Shown here: positions 8,032 through 15,587 of the stretch, piece by piece
Position numbering within the stretch: the first letter of the stretch is position 1
How the letters are laid out: each line of letters starts with the position of its first letter
Assembly (NCBI GenBank): GCA_964424335.1
Contig: CAYRIY010000002.1
Location: 1-64,000 of the forward strand
DNA from: CAYRIY01 sp964424335
GTDB lineage: Bacteria; Bacillota; Limnochordia; DTU080; RSA5
DNA: 64,000 bases
Direction of reading: 5' to 3'
Notes under the pieces: generated by a model
The model's database searches: none
What the model was told of the DNA's origin: nothing
Seen by the model: the letters and a program-made list of their open reading frames with translations, nothing else
Made by a program: the position numbers and the translations under genes

Positions 8032-9825
8032 TTGGAAACGACCACATTAGGCTGGATTCTATGGCTTCCATTGCTGGGGGTTTTGGCGCTTTCGATTTTG
8101 AGGAACGCCCTTCCTAAGAAGGCGGCCGGATGGCTTGGAAGCCTCTTGGTGCTCGGTAGCTTCCTGCTCACTGTGGGGGCGCTTCAGCAGTTTAACGATG
8201 CCTCGACGGCCGGAGCGCTGCGCCAAGTCCTCTTTACCTGGGGCAGCGGATCGTTCAACTTGGAGTTTGGACTCTTGGCCGACCAAATCGCCCTATGGTG
8301 GTTGCTCGTCGTTACGGGCGTCGGGTTTTTGATCCACGTCTACTCGATCGAGTACATGGCGCCGGAGAAGGGGTACGGCCGCTACTTTGCTGAGATGAAC
8401 TACTTCATCTTCGCCATGAGCCTGCTCGTTTTGTCGGACAACTTCATTGGTCTGCTCCTTGGGTGGGCGAACGTCGGGTTTGCTTCGTTCCTGTTGATCG
8501 GATTTTGGAACGAAAAGCCCGAAGCCCTCGCCGCCGCGAGGAAGGCCTTGCTGCTCAACATCGCGGGCGAGCTTGGTATGGTGGTGGCGCTGGCCCTGAT
8601 GTTCATGTCATTTGGATCCTTTGACTTCGCCACCGTATTTGCGGGCGCGCCATCCGCCGATCAGGGAATCGTGACGGCGATTGGACTCTTGTTGCTCTTG
8701 GGGATCCTCACGAAGTCGGCGCAGTTTCCGCTGCATACCTGGCTTCCTGATGCGATGCAGGGGCCCACGCCCGTCAGCGCCCTCATTCACGCGGCGACGA
8801 TGGTAACGGCGGGCGTGTATTTGGTCGCCCGAGCCTTCCCGCTCTTCGAGGCTTCCCAGGTCGTCATGACGACCATCGCCGTGATCGGGGGCATCTCGGC
8901 CATCTTGGGCGCAATCGTGGCGGCGCGCCAGTTCGACATCAAGCGCGTCCTCGCGTACTCGACGCTCAGCCAACTGGGCTATATGTTCATGGGCGTCGGG
9001 GTGGGCGCGTACGTCGCATCGCTCTTTCACTTCTTCACGCATGCGTTCTTTAAGGCCTTGCTCTTCTTGGCAGCAGGCATTGTGAGCCACTACCTCCATG
9101 GAGAGCAGGACATTCGCAAGATGGGCGGGCTCGGCCGCAAGCTGCCTTTCGCTTATTGGACGTTCTTGATCGGGGTGCTGGCGATCTCCGGCATCCCGCC
9201 ATTTGCAGGATTCTTCAGCAAAGACGAGATCTTGGCCGCCCTGCTCGCCAATGGTCACATCGGGCTGTGGGTGGTTGGAGTCGTATCGGCAGCAATCACC
9301 GCATACTACATGACGCGTCTGTTTGCGCTGGTCTTTGCGGGTAAAGGAGAAGAACACGCAGACGGACATCGAAGCGGCGCGCTCATGTCGATGCCGGTTG
9401 CGATCTTGGCCGTATGCTCCGTGGTTGCCGGCTTGATTGCGGTTCCCGGGGTCACGTCCATTGCAAATGACTTCCTCGGTCCGGCGTTTGAGACCTCGGG
9501 TGCAAATGCTGCGCATGGCGAGGCGTTTGGTTGGCCTGTGATTCTCGTACTCGCACTGGCTGTGATCGGCATTTTCATCGCCACCCGCATGTTCGGACCT
9601 GAGGGAAGCGGTCGCAGGACGGCGCTCGCGCAGCGGGATCGAGTGATCTTGGGCCCGGTCCACAATGCGTTTTACATCGACCACTTCTATATGTGGATCG
9701 CAGGACGTGTCGCCGATCTTGCTCGGCACGGCTCGATGGCCCTTCAGAGCGGGTACCTACGGCGATATTCCTTCACGATTTTCGCGGGAATCGCTGCGTT
9801 TCTCTTCTATTACATTTTGATCTAA
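8032..9825 (+). CDS. nuoL: NADH-quinone oxidoreductase subunit L (antiporter-like)
   Basis: This 597-residue distal membrane subunit has the Mrp-antiporter fold and a C-terminal lateral-helix region (YIDHFYMWIAGRVADLAR onward). Recognised motifs include KSAQFPLHTWLPDAM (TM7 lysine at residue 228), SALIHAATMVTAGVYLVAR, KRVLAYSTLSQLGYMF, FTHAFFKALLFLAAG and PPFAGFFSKDEIL (TM12 lysine). Two normally conserved features are altered. The TM5 motif reads LGWANVGFASFLLIGFW, with alanine at residue 146 where NuoL has glutamate (E144 in E. coli). The following Arg-Val-Gly-Asp is Ile-Ala-Gly-Glu (residues 177-180). The TTG start at 8032 has a close GAGGAG and a better-spaced GAAGGGG further upstream. 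Confidence 0.93.
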   Translation: METTTLGWILWLPLLGVLALSILRNALPKKAAGWLGSLLVLGSFLLTVGALQQFNDASTAGALRQVLFTWGSGSFNLEFGLLADQIALWWLLVVTGVGFLIHVYSIEYMAPEKGYGRYFAEMNYFIFAMSLLVLSDNFIGLLLGWANVGFASFLLIGFWNEKPEALAAARKALLLNIAGELGMVVALALMFMSFGSFDFATVFAGAPSADQGIVTAIGLLLLLGILTKSAQFPLHTWLPDAMQGPTPVSALIHAATMVTAGVYLVARAFPLFEASQVVMTTIAVIGGISAILGAIVAARQFDIKRVLAYSTLSQLGYMFMGVGVGAYVASLFHFFTHAFFKALLFLAAGIVSHYLHGEQDIRKMGGLGRKLPFAYWTFLIGVLAISGIPPFAGFFSKDEILAALLANGHIGLWVVGVVSAAITAYYMTRLFALVFAGKGEEHADGHRSGALMSMPVAILAVCSVVAGLIAVPGVTSIANDFLGPAFETSGANAAHGEAFGWPVILVLALAVIGIFIATRMFGPEGSGRRTALAQRDRVILGPVHNAFYIDHFYMWIAGRVADLARHGSMALQSGYLRRYSFTIFAGIAAFLFYYILI

Positions 9826-9923
9826 CGCCAAGGAGCGGTCCGTCGGGGTTCGGCAGGTTTGGTCAAGACCGCCGCCGACACTAGGAACGTGCGTACGTAT
9901 CGTTCGAATGGAGGGCGTCACCT
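9826..9923 (+). other. nuoL-nuoN junction, no nuoM
   Basis: In the usual operon order nuoM (about 500 codons) sits between nuoL and nuoN. Here only 98 bases separate them and they encode nothing recognisable in any frame. The 3' end supplies GGAGGG (9910-9915) for nuoN. There are no Ns in this stretch. Confidence 0.85.
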
Positions 9924-11474
9924 TTGAGTACGGTCGACATAAACTTTGCGGCAATCGCACCTATCGTTACGCTTGCAGTGGCGGCGCTGGTCGTTCTCGT
10001 CCTTGACCTCATCTTGCCGTATGAGCGATCCCGTCCGTGGTGGTATGCGGTAAGTCTCGGCGGCATCGCACTATCCTTTTGGTATTTGGTTGGATTGTGG
10101 TCAAATCCGGCGGGCATCGAAGGGCGGTCTGCTTTCGGAGGAGCGTACTTGCTCGACCGGTTCGGCTTGATCTTTGGTGCGATCGCGCTCGGCGCCGCTT
10201 TCCTTTGCGTGCTTCAGAGCGTCTACCGCAAAGAGAAGGACGTCTCAGGCTATCTGGCGCTCGTCCTATGGTCGGCAATGGGGATGATGGTGCTCGCCGG
10301 CGCCGGCAATTTCCTAACGATCTTTATGGGGCTCGAGGTGCTCTCGCTCAGCTTGTATGTGGTCGTGGCCTTCGGCGAGGGCGATGCGAAGTCTAAAGAG
10401 GCCGCATTCAAGTACCTTGTGCTCGGGTCGGTTGCCTCCGCGACGATTCTTTACGGTTTTGCGTTTGTGTACGGCCAGACCGGGAGCATGGATCTTGGCA
10501 GCGTACTCAGCGGGTGGTCCGGATCGTCGTCGCTTCTCATGAAAGTCGGCGTTGGACTCGTCCTCCTTGCATTTGGCTTCAAGTTGGCGCTTGCTCCATT
10601 CCACGTGTGGGCGCCTGACGTCTATCAAGGGGCTTCCGCCCCGATCACTGCGTTCATGTCCGTAGGGACGAGAGCGGCTGCATTTGCTGCATTGACCCGC
10701 TTTTTGATGGCGGCGCTGCCCGAGCAAGGCTCTGATCTGCTCATTCCGCTTTGGGTCCTCGCGGCTTTGAGCATGGTGGTCGGGAGTTTGGGCGCGTGCG
10801 TCCAAGCAAACGTCAAGCGACTGCTTGCGTATTCGAGTATCGCACACGCAGGGTACTTGGCGATCGCGTGGCTTGGATTTTCCAATCTTGGAATCTCTGC
10901 AGGCGTATTCTACATCGCCGCGTACCTCTTCATGAACACAGGAGCGTTCGCCATTGTCGTCTGGCTAAGCAAAGGGCAGCGTGAGGGCGACACGCTGGAG
11001 GACTTTGCGGGCCTCTTTTACCGTCGTCCTTGGCTTGCCGCGGCGATGACCCTGTTCATGCTCTCGCTCGCAGGATTTCCGACCACGGCAGGATTCGCCG
11101 GCAAGATCTTCCTCGTTTCAAGTGCCATGGCAAGCGGGATGGGGAGCGTCGGGACGTGGCTCGTCGGCTTGCTCGCAGCGACATCGGCGATCTCTGCATA
11201 CGCCTACGTGCGTGTCATCGTTGCAATGTTCAAGGGAGAGCGTGCAAGTGGCGCTCTCGAGGCTTCGCTCACCGAGCGTGAGGCTGCGGCTGCATCCGAG
11301 GAAGTCGAGGAGAGCAAATCCGGATCCCTGCCTGCGCTCGAGGACGCAACCGGCATCGGCGCCTCGTGGGCTCTTTCACTCGTCGTCGTCGTATCAATCG
11401 CAGGGACCTTGTACCTTGGTTTGGCCCCTCAATCGGTCCTTGCTCTGGCAAGCCAGTTGTTGCCGCTTCAGTAG
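9924..11474 (+). CDS. nuoN: NADH-quinone oxidoreductase subunit N (antiporter-like)
   Basis: This 516-residue membrane subunit is clearly NuoN rather than NuoM. Hallmarks are FMGLEVLSLSLYVVVAF with the TM5 glutamate intact, KEAAFKYLVLGSVASA, AFGFKLALAPFHVWAPDVYQ with the TM7 lysine, KRLLAYSSIAHAGYL, and AGFPTTAGFAGKIFL with the TM12 lysine. A charged insertion (TEREAAAASEEVEESKSG) lies before the last helix. The TTG start follows GGAGGG by 8 nt. It is the last gene of the operon. Confidence 0.95.
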   Translation: MSTVDINFAAIAPIVTLAVAALVVLVLDLILPYERSRPWWYAVSLGGIALSFWYLVGLWSNPAGIEGRSAFGGAYLLDRFGLIFGAIALGAAFLCVLQSVYRKEKDVSGYLALVLWSAMGMMVLAGAGNFLTIFMGLEVLSLSLYVVVAFGEGDAKSKEAAFKYLVLGSVASATILYGFAFVYGQTGSMDLGSVLSGWSGSSSLLMKVGVGLVLLAFGFKLALAPFHVWAPDVYQGASAPITAFMSVGTRAAAFAALTRFLMAALPEQGSDLLIPLWVLAALSMVVGSLGACVQANVKRLLAYSSIAHAGYLAIAWLGFSNLGISAGVFYIAAYLFMNTGAFAIVVWLSKGQREGDTLEDFAGLFYRRPWLAAAMTLFMLSLAGFPTTAGFAGKIFLVSSAMASGMGSVGTWLVGLLAATSAISAYAYVRVIVAMFKGERASGALEASLTEREAAAASEEVEESKSGSLPALEDATGIGASWALSLVVVVSIAGTLYLGLAPQSVLALASQLLPLQ

Positions 11475-11523
11475 CGGTAGGGGTCGTTTCGATAGTGGTT
11501 TTGAGAGACCGCACGTGGCGGCG

Positions 11524-11549
11524 TGGCCCCTTATTGGGGCCATTTGTCG
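11524..11549 (+). terminator. Terminator of the nuo operon
   Basis: A perfect 7-bp stem TGGCCCC/GGGGCCA (11524-11530 and 11536-11542) with loop TTATT is followed by TTTGTCG, 50 nt after the nuoN stop. The T-run is short but the position fits a rho-independent terminator. Confidence 0.65.
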
Positions 11550-11594
11550 CGTCGTGATCCGTGATCAAACTAGTAAAAAAAGGGGCTGGATGCT

Positions 11595-12137
11595 GTGGAC
11601 GAGATTTCTGTTTGGCAGTCGATCGTCGTGGACAACGTTGCGTATTTGAGCAGAGTTCCTTCGGCTTTGCTCACACTTGTCGTCGGCTACTTCATCTTGC
11701 GCGGGGTAAAAGGGATCGTCGGTAAGGCCACGGCGCTCACTAAGGTCGATCCGTCGCTCAGGAGCATGTTGTTGTCCGTGGTGAGTTTCGCAGGTTGGGT
11801 GCTCATCGTTGCCGCTGCGCTGAGCGCGATGCAACTTCATCAACTATCGCTGGCACTCGGCGGTTCGATCGCGCTCGTCGCGATGGCGCTCGCGACAGGC
11901 CTCAACTCCGTCGCGCAGGACCTTCTTGCAGGTATCTTCTTGCTTTCGGACGAGAAGTTTACGGTCGGGATCCGGGTCAAGGCTGGGGGCGTCGAGGGGA
12001 CCGTTGAGGAGCTCACCATTCGAAAGACTCGGATTCGCGATGACAATGGTGAACTGCATACTGTTCCTAACCGCAACGTCGACTCGGCGACGTACATCAT
12101 CCATGACAGGAAAGTGGCGGAGGAACAGGCTGGATGA
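11595..12137 (+). CDS. Short MscS-type mechanosensitive channel protein
   Basis: This 180-residue membrane protein resembles the core of small-conductance mechanosensitive channels, which release solutes on osmotic downshock. Three hydrophobic segments are visible around residues 20-38, 55-80 and 84-108; the last (ALGGSIALVAMALATGLN) is Ala/Gly-rich like the MscS pore helix TM3. A beta-domain follows with GIRVKAGGVEGTVEELTIRK and NGELHTVPNRNV. It is much shorter than E. coli MscS (286 residues) and lacks the C-terminal vestibule domain, as many YkuT-like proteins partly do. The GTG at 11595 is the chosen start; the ATG at 11589 is out of frame. The stop overlaps the next gene by 4 nt. Confidence 0.82.
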   Translation: MDEISVWQSIVVDNVAYLSRVPSALLTLVVGYFILRGVKGIVGKATALTKVDPSLRSMLLSVVSFAGWVLIVAAALSAMQLHQLSLALGGSIALVAMALATGLNSVAQDLLAGIFLLSDEKFTVGIRVKAGGVEGTVEELTIRKTRIRDDNGELHTVPNRNVDSATYIIHDRKVAEEQAG

Positions 12138-12838
12138 TCGATTCGTTCGACTCGTTGGAGCGGGTGGCGCGCGATGTCGTCGCATGTGAGCGCTGCCCGC
12201 GCCTGCGGGACCACTGCCGCGAAGTTGCTCGGGTGAAACGGAGAGCATACGCGCATGAGGAGTATTGGGGAAAGCCCGTGCCGGGGTATGGCGATCCCAA
12301 TGCCGAGCTCCTCGTTGTGGGTCTCGCACCAGCGGCGCACGGAGCGAACCGGACGGGTCGCATGTTCACGGGCGACTCGTCCGGTGACTGGCTTTACCGG
12401 GCGCTCCACCGCTTTGGGTTTGCGAACCAGGCCGGGTCGCGCCGGCGCGAGGACGGCCTTCGGTTGAAAGGGGCGTACATCACCGCCGTCGGGCGATGCG
12501 CGCCGCCTCAAAACAAGTTGAACGCAGAAGAAGCCGGTTGCTGCAGGACGTTTCTGGAGCGAGAGATCCGGTTGCTCACCGAACTCAAAGTCGTCCTTTG
12601 CCTGGGGCGGGTGGCATACGACACTTGTGCCAGAATATTCACGGAATGGGGCTGGGCGCGACGAGAAGACTTGCTGCCGTTTTCTCATGGCGTCGCGAAC
12701 CCCTTGAACCCCGGACGACCGCTCCTTTTGGCCTCGTATCACCCCAGCCGGCAGAACACCCAGACAGGACGGCTGACAGAAGACATGCTCGACGCGGTCG
12801 TCAGCGCCGCTCGGGGCTACGTGGACACGAGCGAATAG
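12134..12838 (+). CDS. Uracil-DNA glycosylase, family 5 (UdgB type)
   Basis: This 234-residue enzyme should excise uracil (and probably other deaminated bases) from DNA. Motif A reads GLAPAAHGANRTGRMFTGD and the distal motif SYHPSRQNTQTGRLT; both are characteristic of family 5, whose first motif has alanine in place of the catalytic Asp/Asn of other families. Cysteines in CERCPRLRDHC and VGRC/GCC provide ligands for the family [4Fe-4S] cluster. Family 5 is best known from thermophiles such as Thermus and Pyrobaculum. It overlaps the MscS-like gene (ATGA), so the two are co-translated although no functional link is known. Confidence 0.9.
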   Translation: MIDSFDSLERVARDVVACERCPRLRDHCREVARVKRRAYAHEEYWGKPVPGYGDPNAELLVVGLAPAAHGANRTGRMFTGDSSGDWLYRALHRFGFANQAGSRRREDGLRLKGAYITAVGRCAPPQNKLNAEEAGCCRTFLEREIRLLTELKVVLCLGRVAYDTCARIFTEWGWARREDLLPFSHGVANPLNPGRPLLLASYHPSRQNTQTGRLTEDMLDAVVSAARGYVDTSE

Positions 12839-12845
12839 CGAACTG

Positions 12846-13073
12846 CTACGCCCAGCTATACTTTTTGGGGATGGTGCGTCCCGGGGACACCCTTACCTTG
12901 ATGGTATCCCCAGACGCTTCGATCAGCTCGAGGGGCAACTGCACGCTCTTACACTTTGGGCAACGCAGCTCTTTTTTGCCGGCGTCGAACCAAGCTGCGT
13001 CATTAAGAAAGTAGCCAGGGTTCGCGCCTGGCGAAATCGTGGTTTCGTTGCCGCATACACAGCGAATGACCAT
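12846..13073 (-). CDS. Small zinc-ribbon protein, unknown function
   Basis: This 75-residue protein has a CVCG motif near its N-terminus and a CPKC motif near residue 40, forming a likely four-cysteine zinc ribbon. The C-terminal half is basic (GDTIKVRVSPGRTIPKKY). A good Shine-Dalgarno (AAAGGAG) lies about 9 nt before the ATG, and a candidate sigma-A promoter lies upstream, so I believe the gene is real. It converges with the glycosylase gene, leaving 7 nt. I cannot assign a function. Confidence 0.65.
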   Translation of the reverse strand: MVIRCVCGNETTISPGANPGYFLNDAAWFDAGKKELRCPKCKSVQLPLELIEASGDTIKVRVSPGRTIPKKYSWA

Positions 13074-13166
13074 CGCGATGCACTCCTTTAGAATTTCCGA
13101 CTAGCAGGCGTCCCGACTTGCCGCCCTGCAGATTTCATCCGCTGGTGGCTTGGCCGCACAATGCAT

Positions 13167-13196
13167 ATTATACTCGTTTTTGAATGCAAATGGCAG
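13167..13196 (-). promoter_or_regulatory. Candidate sigma-A promoter for the 75-residue zinc-ribbon gene
   Basis: Read on the minus strand, CTGCCA (13191-13196) and a perfect TATAAT (13167-13172) are 18 nt apart. Transcription would start about 85-90 nt upstream of the ATG at 13073. The -35 box matches consensus at 4 of 6 positions. Confidence 0.45.
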
Positions 13197-13250
13197 GGGC
13201 CGGGGTCGGAAAGCGCTGCCTTAGCGGTTTGAAGGGATGCATGATGCCGG

Positions 13251-13484
13251 ATGAATAGGGATCGCATACGCAAGCTGCGTGATGGTAAAAGGGGGCCGGT
13301 CTATGGGGTGCGCACCCGCCTGGAATGCGGTTGCGGCCGTGCGTTTTATGTTACACTCACTGTCGGGATCGACCGACCGATGATTTGGTGTCCGTGGTGC
13401 AAGCAAAGGAGCGCCCTCCTCGTCGAGTGGAGCAACGACACGCGGCTACAAGAAGGAGCTCTCGTTCGCTGGCGCGTCCTTTAG
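13251..13484 (+). CDS. Small CxC/CxxC zinc-finger protein, unknown function
   Basis: This 77-residue protein has LECGCGRAFYV and MIWCPWCKQR, again a likely four-cysteine zinc site, with a basic N-terminus (MNRDRIRKLRDGKR). It is divergent from the other small zinc-ribbon gene. The ATG has only a distant GAAGGG upstream, so the start or even expression is uncertain; the protein-like composition and cysteine pairing are the main support. Confidence 0.45.
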   Translation: MNRDRIRKLRDGKRGPVYGVRTRLECGCGRAFYVTLTVGIDRPMIWCPWCKQRSALLVEWSNDTRLQEGALVRWRVL

Positions 13485-13550
13485 TTGCCACTGATTCCCC
13501 GATCCAACAATCGGTGGGAGAGATTTTTGTTGAATTGGTATCTTAACCGG

Positions 13551-13579
13551 TTGATGTACGATCGTGGTTCTCTTACAAT
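13551..13579 (+). promoter_or_regulatory. Sigma-A promoter of korAB
   Basis: TTGATG (13551-13556) and TACAAT (13574-13579) are separated by exactly 17 nt, a strong vegetative-type promoter. Transcription would begin near 13586, giving a leader of about 190 nt before korA. Confidence 0.65.
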
Positions 13580-13778
13580 GATATGTGGGTGTCCTTGGGA
13601 CGCCGATATCGCAAATTTACGTCTGTTGGCGAATGCCGCCGCGGACCGCTTGCCATTGATGCAGATCGCCGGAGAGTCAAGACCACTACTCGCGGTTTCA
13701 ACCTTGCCGCGTGAGTTGGCGCGCCTATAAGCGCCTGTCTTCCTTCGCGCGATTCTGTATGGAAGGAGTCATCTGTCG
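13580..13778 (+). promoter_or_regulatory. korAB 5' leader with two hairpins
   Basis: The predicted leader starts with GGTGTCC-TTG-GGACGCC (around 13586-13602), which pairs fully in RNA with one G-U. It ends with GGCGC/GCGCC (13718-13722 and 13731-13735) followed by TGTCTTCCTT, which could act as a weak attenuator. GGAAGGAGT just before the ATG is the korA ribosome binding site. I match no known riboswitch class. The stretch 13485-13550 upstream holds nothing I can call a gene. Confidence 0.3.
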
Positions 13779-15587
13779 ATGCTCGATCAAGGCACATCCG
13801 CCGGATCTACGGTCACGTGGAAGGTCGGGGCCGAGCAAGGCCAAGGTGTGGACTCTACCGGAACGATGATGGCCCTCGTCCTCAATCGGCTGGGGTATCA
13901 CGTCTATGCGTACAGGCAGTTCTCTTCGCGAATCAAGGGGGGACACAGCAACTACGCGATCCGGGTGGGCAACATTCCCGTGCGCGCGTCGTCGCACCAA
14001 GACGACATCTTGGTCGCTCTCGACCAGGAGACGATCGACCGAAACTATCGACAATTGGCGCCAAACGGGTTGATCATCGCCGACACGGATTTCAACCCAC
14101 GGCTCCCCGATGATTGCGAGTCCGAGCTTTTAGTTGTACCGTTTTCCGAAATAGCTAGCTCCGAGGGTAGTAAGATCATGCGAAACGTCGCAGCCCTCGG
14201 AGCTTCCGCGTTTTTGCTCAACATTCCGCTTTCTGGGTTTGAGGCCGCGCTCAATCTCCAGTTCGCAAGGAAAGGCGACGCGGTCATTCGGCCCAACATC
14301 GCCGTGTTGCACAAGGGGTATGAGTATGTAAAGGAGCGCATGCCCAGACGCGAAGGTTTGAGTCTGCCGGAAGTCAACCAGGACCATGATAACGAAGCGC
14401 TCTTCCTCAGCGGAAACGAAGCGTTTGCCATGGGGGCCTTGGCCGCCGGCTGCCGTGTGATGACGGGGTACCCGATCACACCGGCATCGGAGATCTTGTC
14501 GTATATGGAGCGCTACCTGCCGATGGTGGGGGGCGCTGCCGTCCAGACGGAAGACGAGATTGCTGCGATCATGGCTGCGGTCGGCGCGGGATACGCCGGC
14601 GCACGGGCGATGACGTCGACAAGCGGTCCGGGACTGTCCCTGATGCAAGAAGTGTTGGGTCTTGCTCACATGATCGAGGTTCCGGTCGTCGTCGTCAACT
14701 GCCAGCGCGGGGGCCCGAGCACCGGCATGCCGACGAAGCAGGAGCAAAGCGACCTCTTGGCGATGCTCTACGGCACGCACGGGGACACTCAGCGGATCCT
14801 CCTTGCGCCGGGCACGCCCGAAGAGGCGTTTTACGACGCTCAGCTCGCATTTAACTTGGCCGACAAACACCAGTGTCCCGTCATGGTCGCAATGGACTTC
14901 TCACTTTCGATCGACGAATGCACGGTGCCCAAGCTGGATCGGAACCGTATTCCCATCGATCGGGGCGCGCTCGCTACCGAAGAGGATCTAAAACACGAAG
15001 GCCACGAACGGTTTCCTCGGTACCTCATCAACGAATCCGGCATTTCTCCGAGGTCGATTCCAGGTCAACCGGGCGGTCAATACCTTGCCACAGGCGCCGA
15101 GCACGGGATCTACGGTTGGGTAAGCGAAAACCCGAAAAACCGTGTCGAAATGGTAAACAAGCGCGCTCGCAAAGTCGAGAAGATCGACGTCCAGGCGACG
15201 ATCTACGAAGGCGACGACAATCCGGAAGTGTTGCTCATCGGATTTGGTTCGCCGCGGGGAGCGATGAGCGAAGCGGTTCAAGCTCTTCGGGCCGATGGCA
15301 TTTCAGCCGCCTTGCTCAGCCTGCGCGTGCTTGCGCCATTCCCAGAAAAAGAGGTGGCCTTGCGGGTAAGTCAAGCAAAGCATGTTTGGATCGTCGAGCA
15401 AAACGCCAACGGCCAGCTTCAGTCGATCATCGAGGCCGCGCTCTTTAGGCAAAACCAAGACGGAACCTACCGCTATCCGCGTGTGGAAGGTTTTCGCAAG
15501 TACAATGGTTTGCCCGTCTTTCCGCATGAGATCATCCGCCTTGTAAAGGAGTCGGTTGAACATGGCAGTCAGCGTCAAGCAGTATAG
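13779..15587 (+). CDS. korA: 2-oxoacid:ferredoxin oxidoreductase, fused gamma-alpha subunit
   Basis: This 602-residue protein is the large subunit of a two-subunit 2-oxoacid:ferredoxin oxidoreductase, which decarboxylates 2-oxoglutarate or related acids to the acyl-CoA and reduces ferredoxin. Residues 1-190 are the gamma domain (WKVGAEQGQGVDSTG, SRIKGGHSNYAIRVG). The alpha domain begins near residue 205 with the hallmark GYPITPASEI and includes TSTSGPGLSLMQE and CQRGGPSTGMPTKQEQSDL. The gamma-alpha fusion and length match KorA/ForA. AAGGAGT precedes the ATG. korB follows with overlap, so the complex is co-translated. Substrate choice cannot be fixed from sequence; 2-oxoglutarate is most likely. 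Confidence 0.93.
   Translation: MLDQGTSAGSTVTWKVGAEQGQGVDSTGTMMALVLNRLGYHVYAYRQFSSRIKGGHSNYAIRVGNIPVRASSHQDDILVALDQETIDRNYRQLAPNGLIIADTDFNPRLPDDCESELLVVPFSEIASSEGSKIMRNVAALGASAFLLNIPLSGFEAALNLQFARKGDAVIRPNIAVLHKGYEYVKERMPRREGLSLPEVNQDHDNEALFLSGNEAFAMGALAAGCRVMTGYPITPASEILSYMERYLPMVGGAAVQTEDEIAAIMAAVGAGYAGARAMTSTSGPGLSLMQEVLGLAHMIEVPVVVVNCQRGGPSTGMPTKQEQSDLLAMLYGTHGDTQRILLAPGTPEEAFYDAQLAFNLADKHQCPVMVAMDFSLSIDECTVPKLDRNRIPIDRGALATEEDLKHEGHERFPRYLINESGISPRSIPGQPGGQYLATGAEHGIYGWVSENPKNRVEMVNKRARKVEKIDVQATIYEGDDNPEVLLIGFGSPRGAMSEAVQALRADGISAALLSLRVLAPFPEKEVALRVSQAKHVWIVEQNANGQLQSIIEAALFRQNQDGTYRYPRVEGFRKYNGLPVFPHEIIRLVKESVEHGSQRQAV

Noticed and set aside
8608..9729. 373-codon minus-strand open frame opposite nuoL
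   Set aside because: Shadow of nuoL; very His/Arg/Glu-rich composition typical of the complement of membrane-protein codons. It is also not a hidden nuoM.
13485..13730. 81-codon frame upstream of korA
   Set aside because: It overlaps the korAB promoter and leader, has a TTG start without Shine-Dalgarno, and no homology I recognise.
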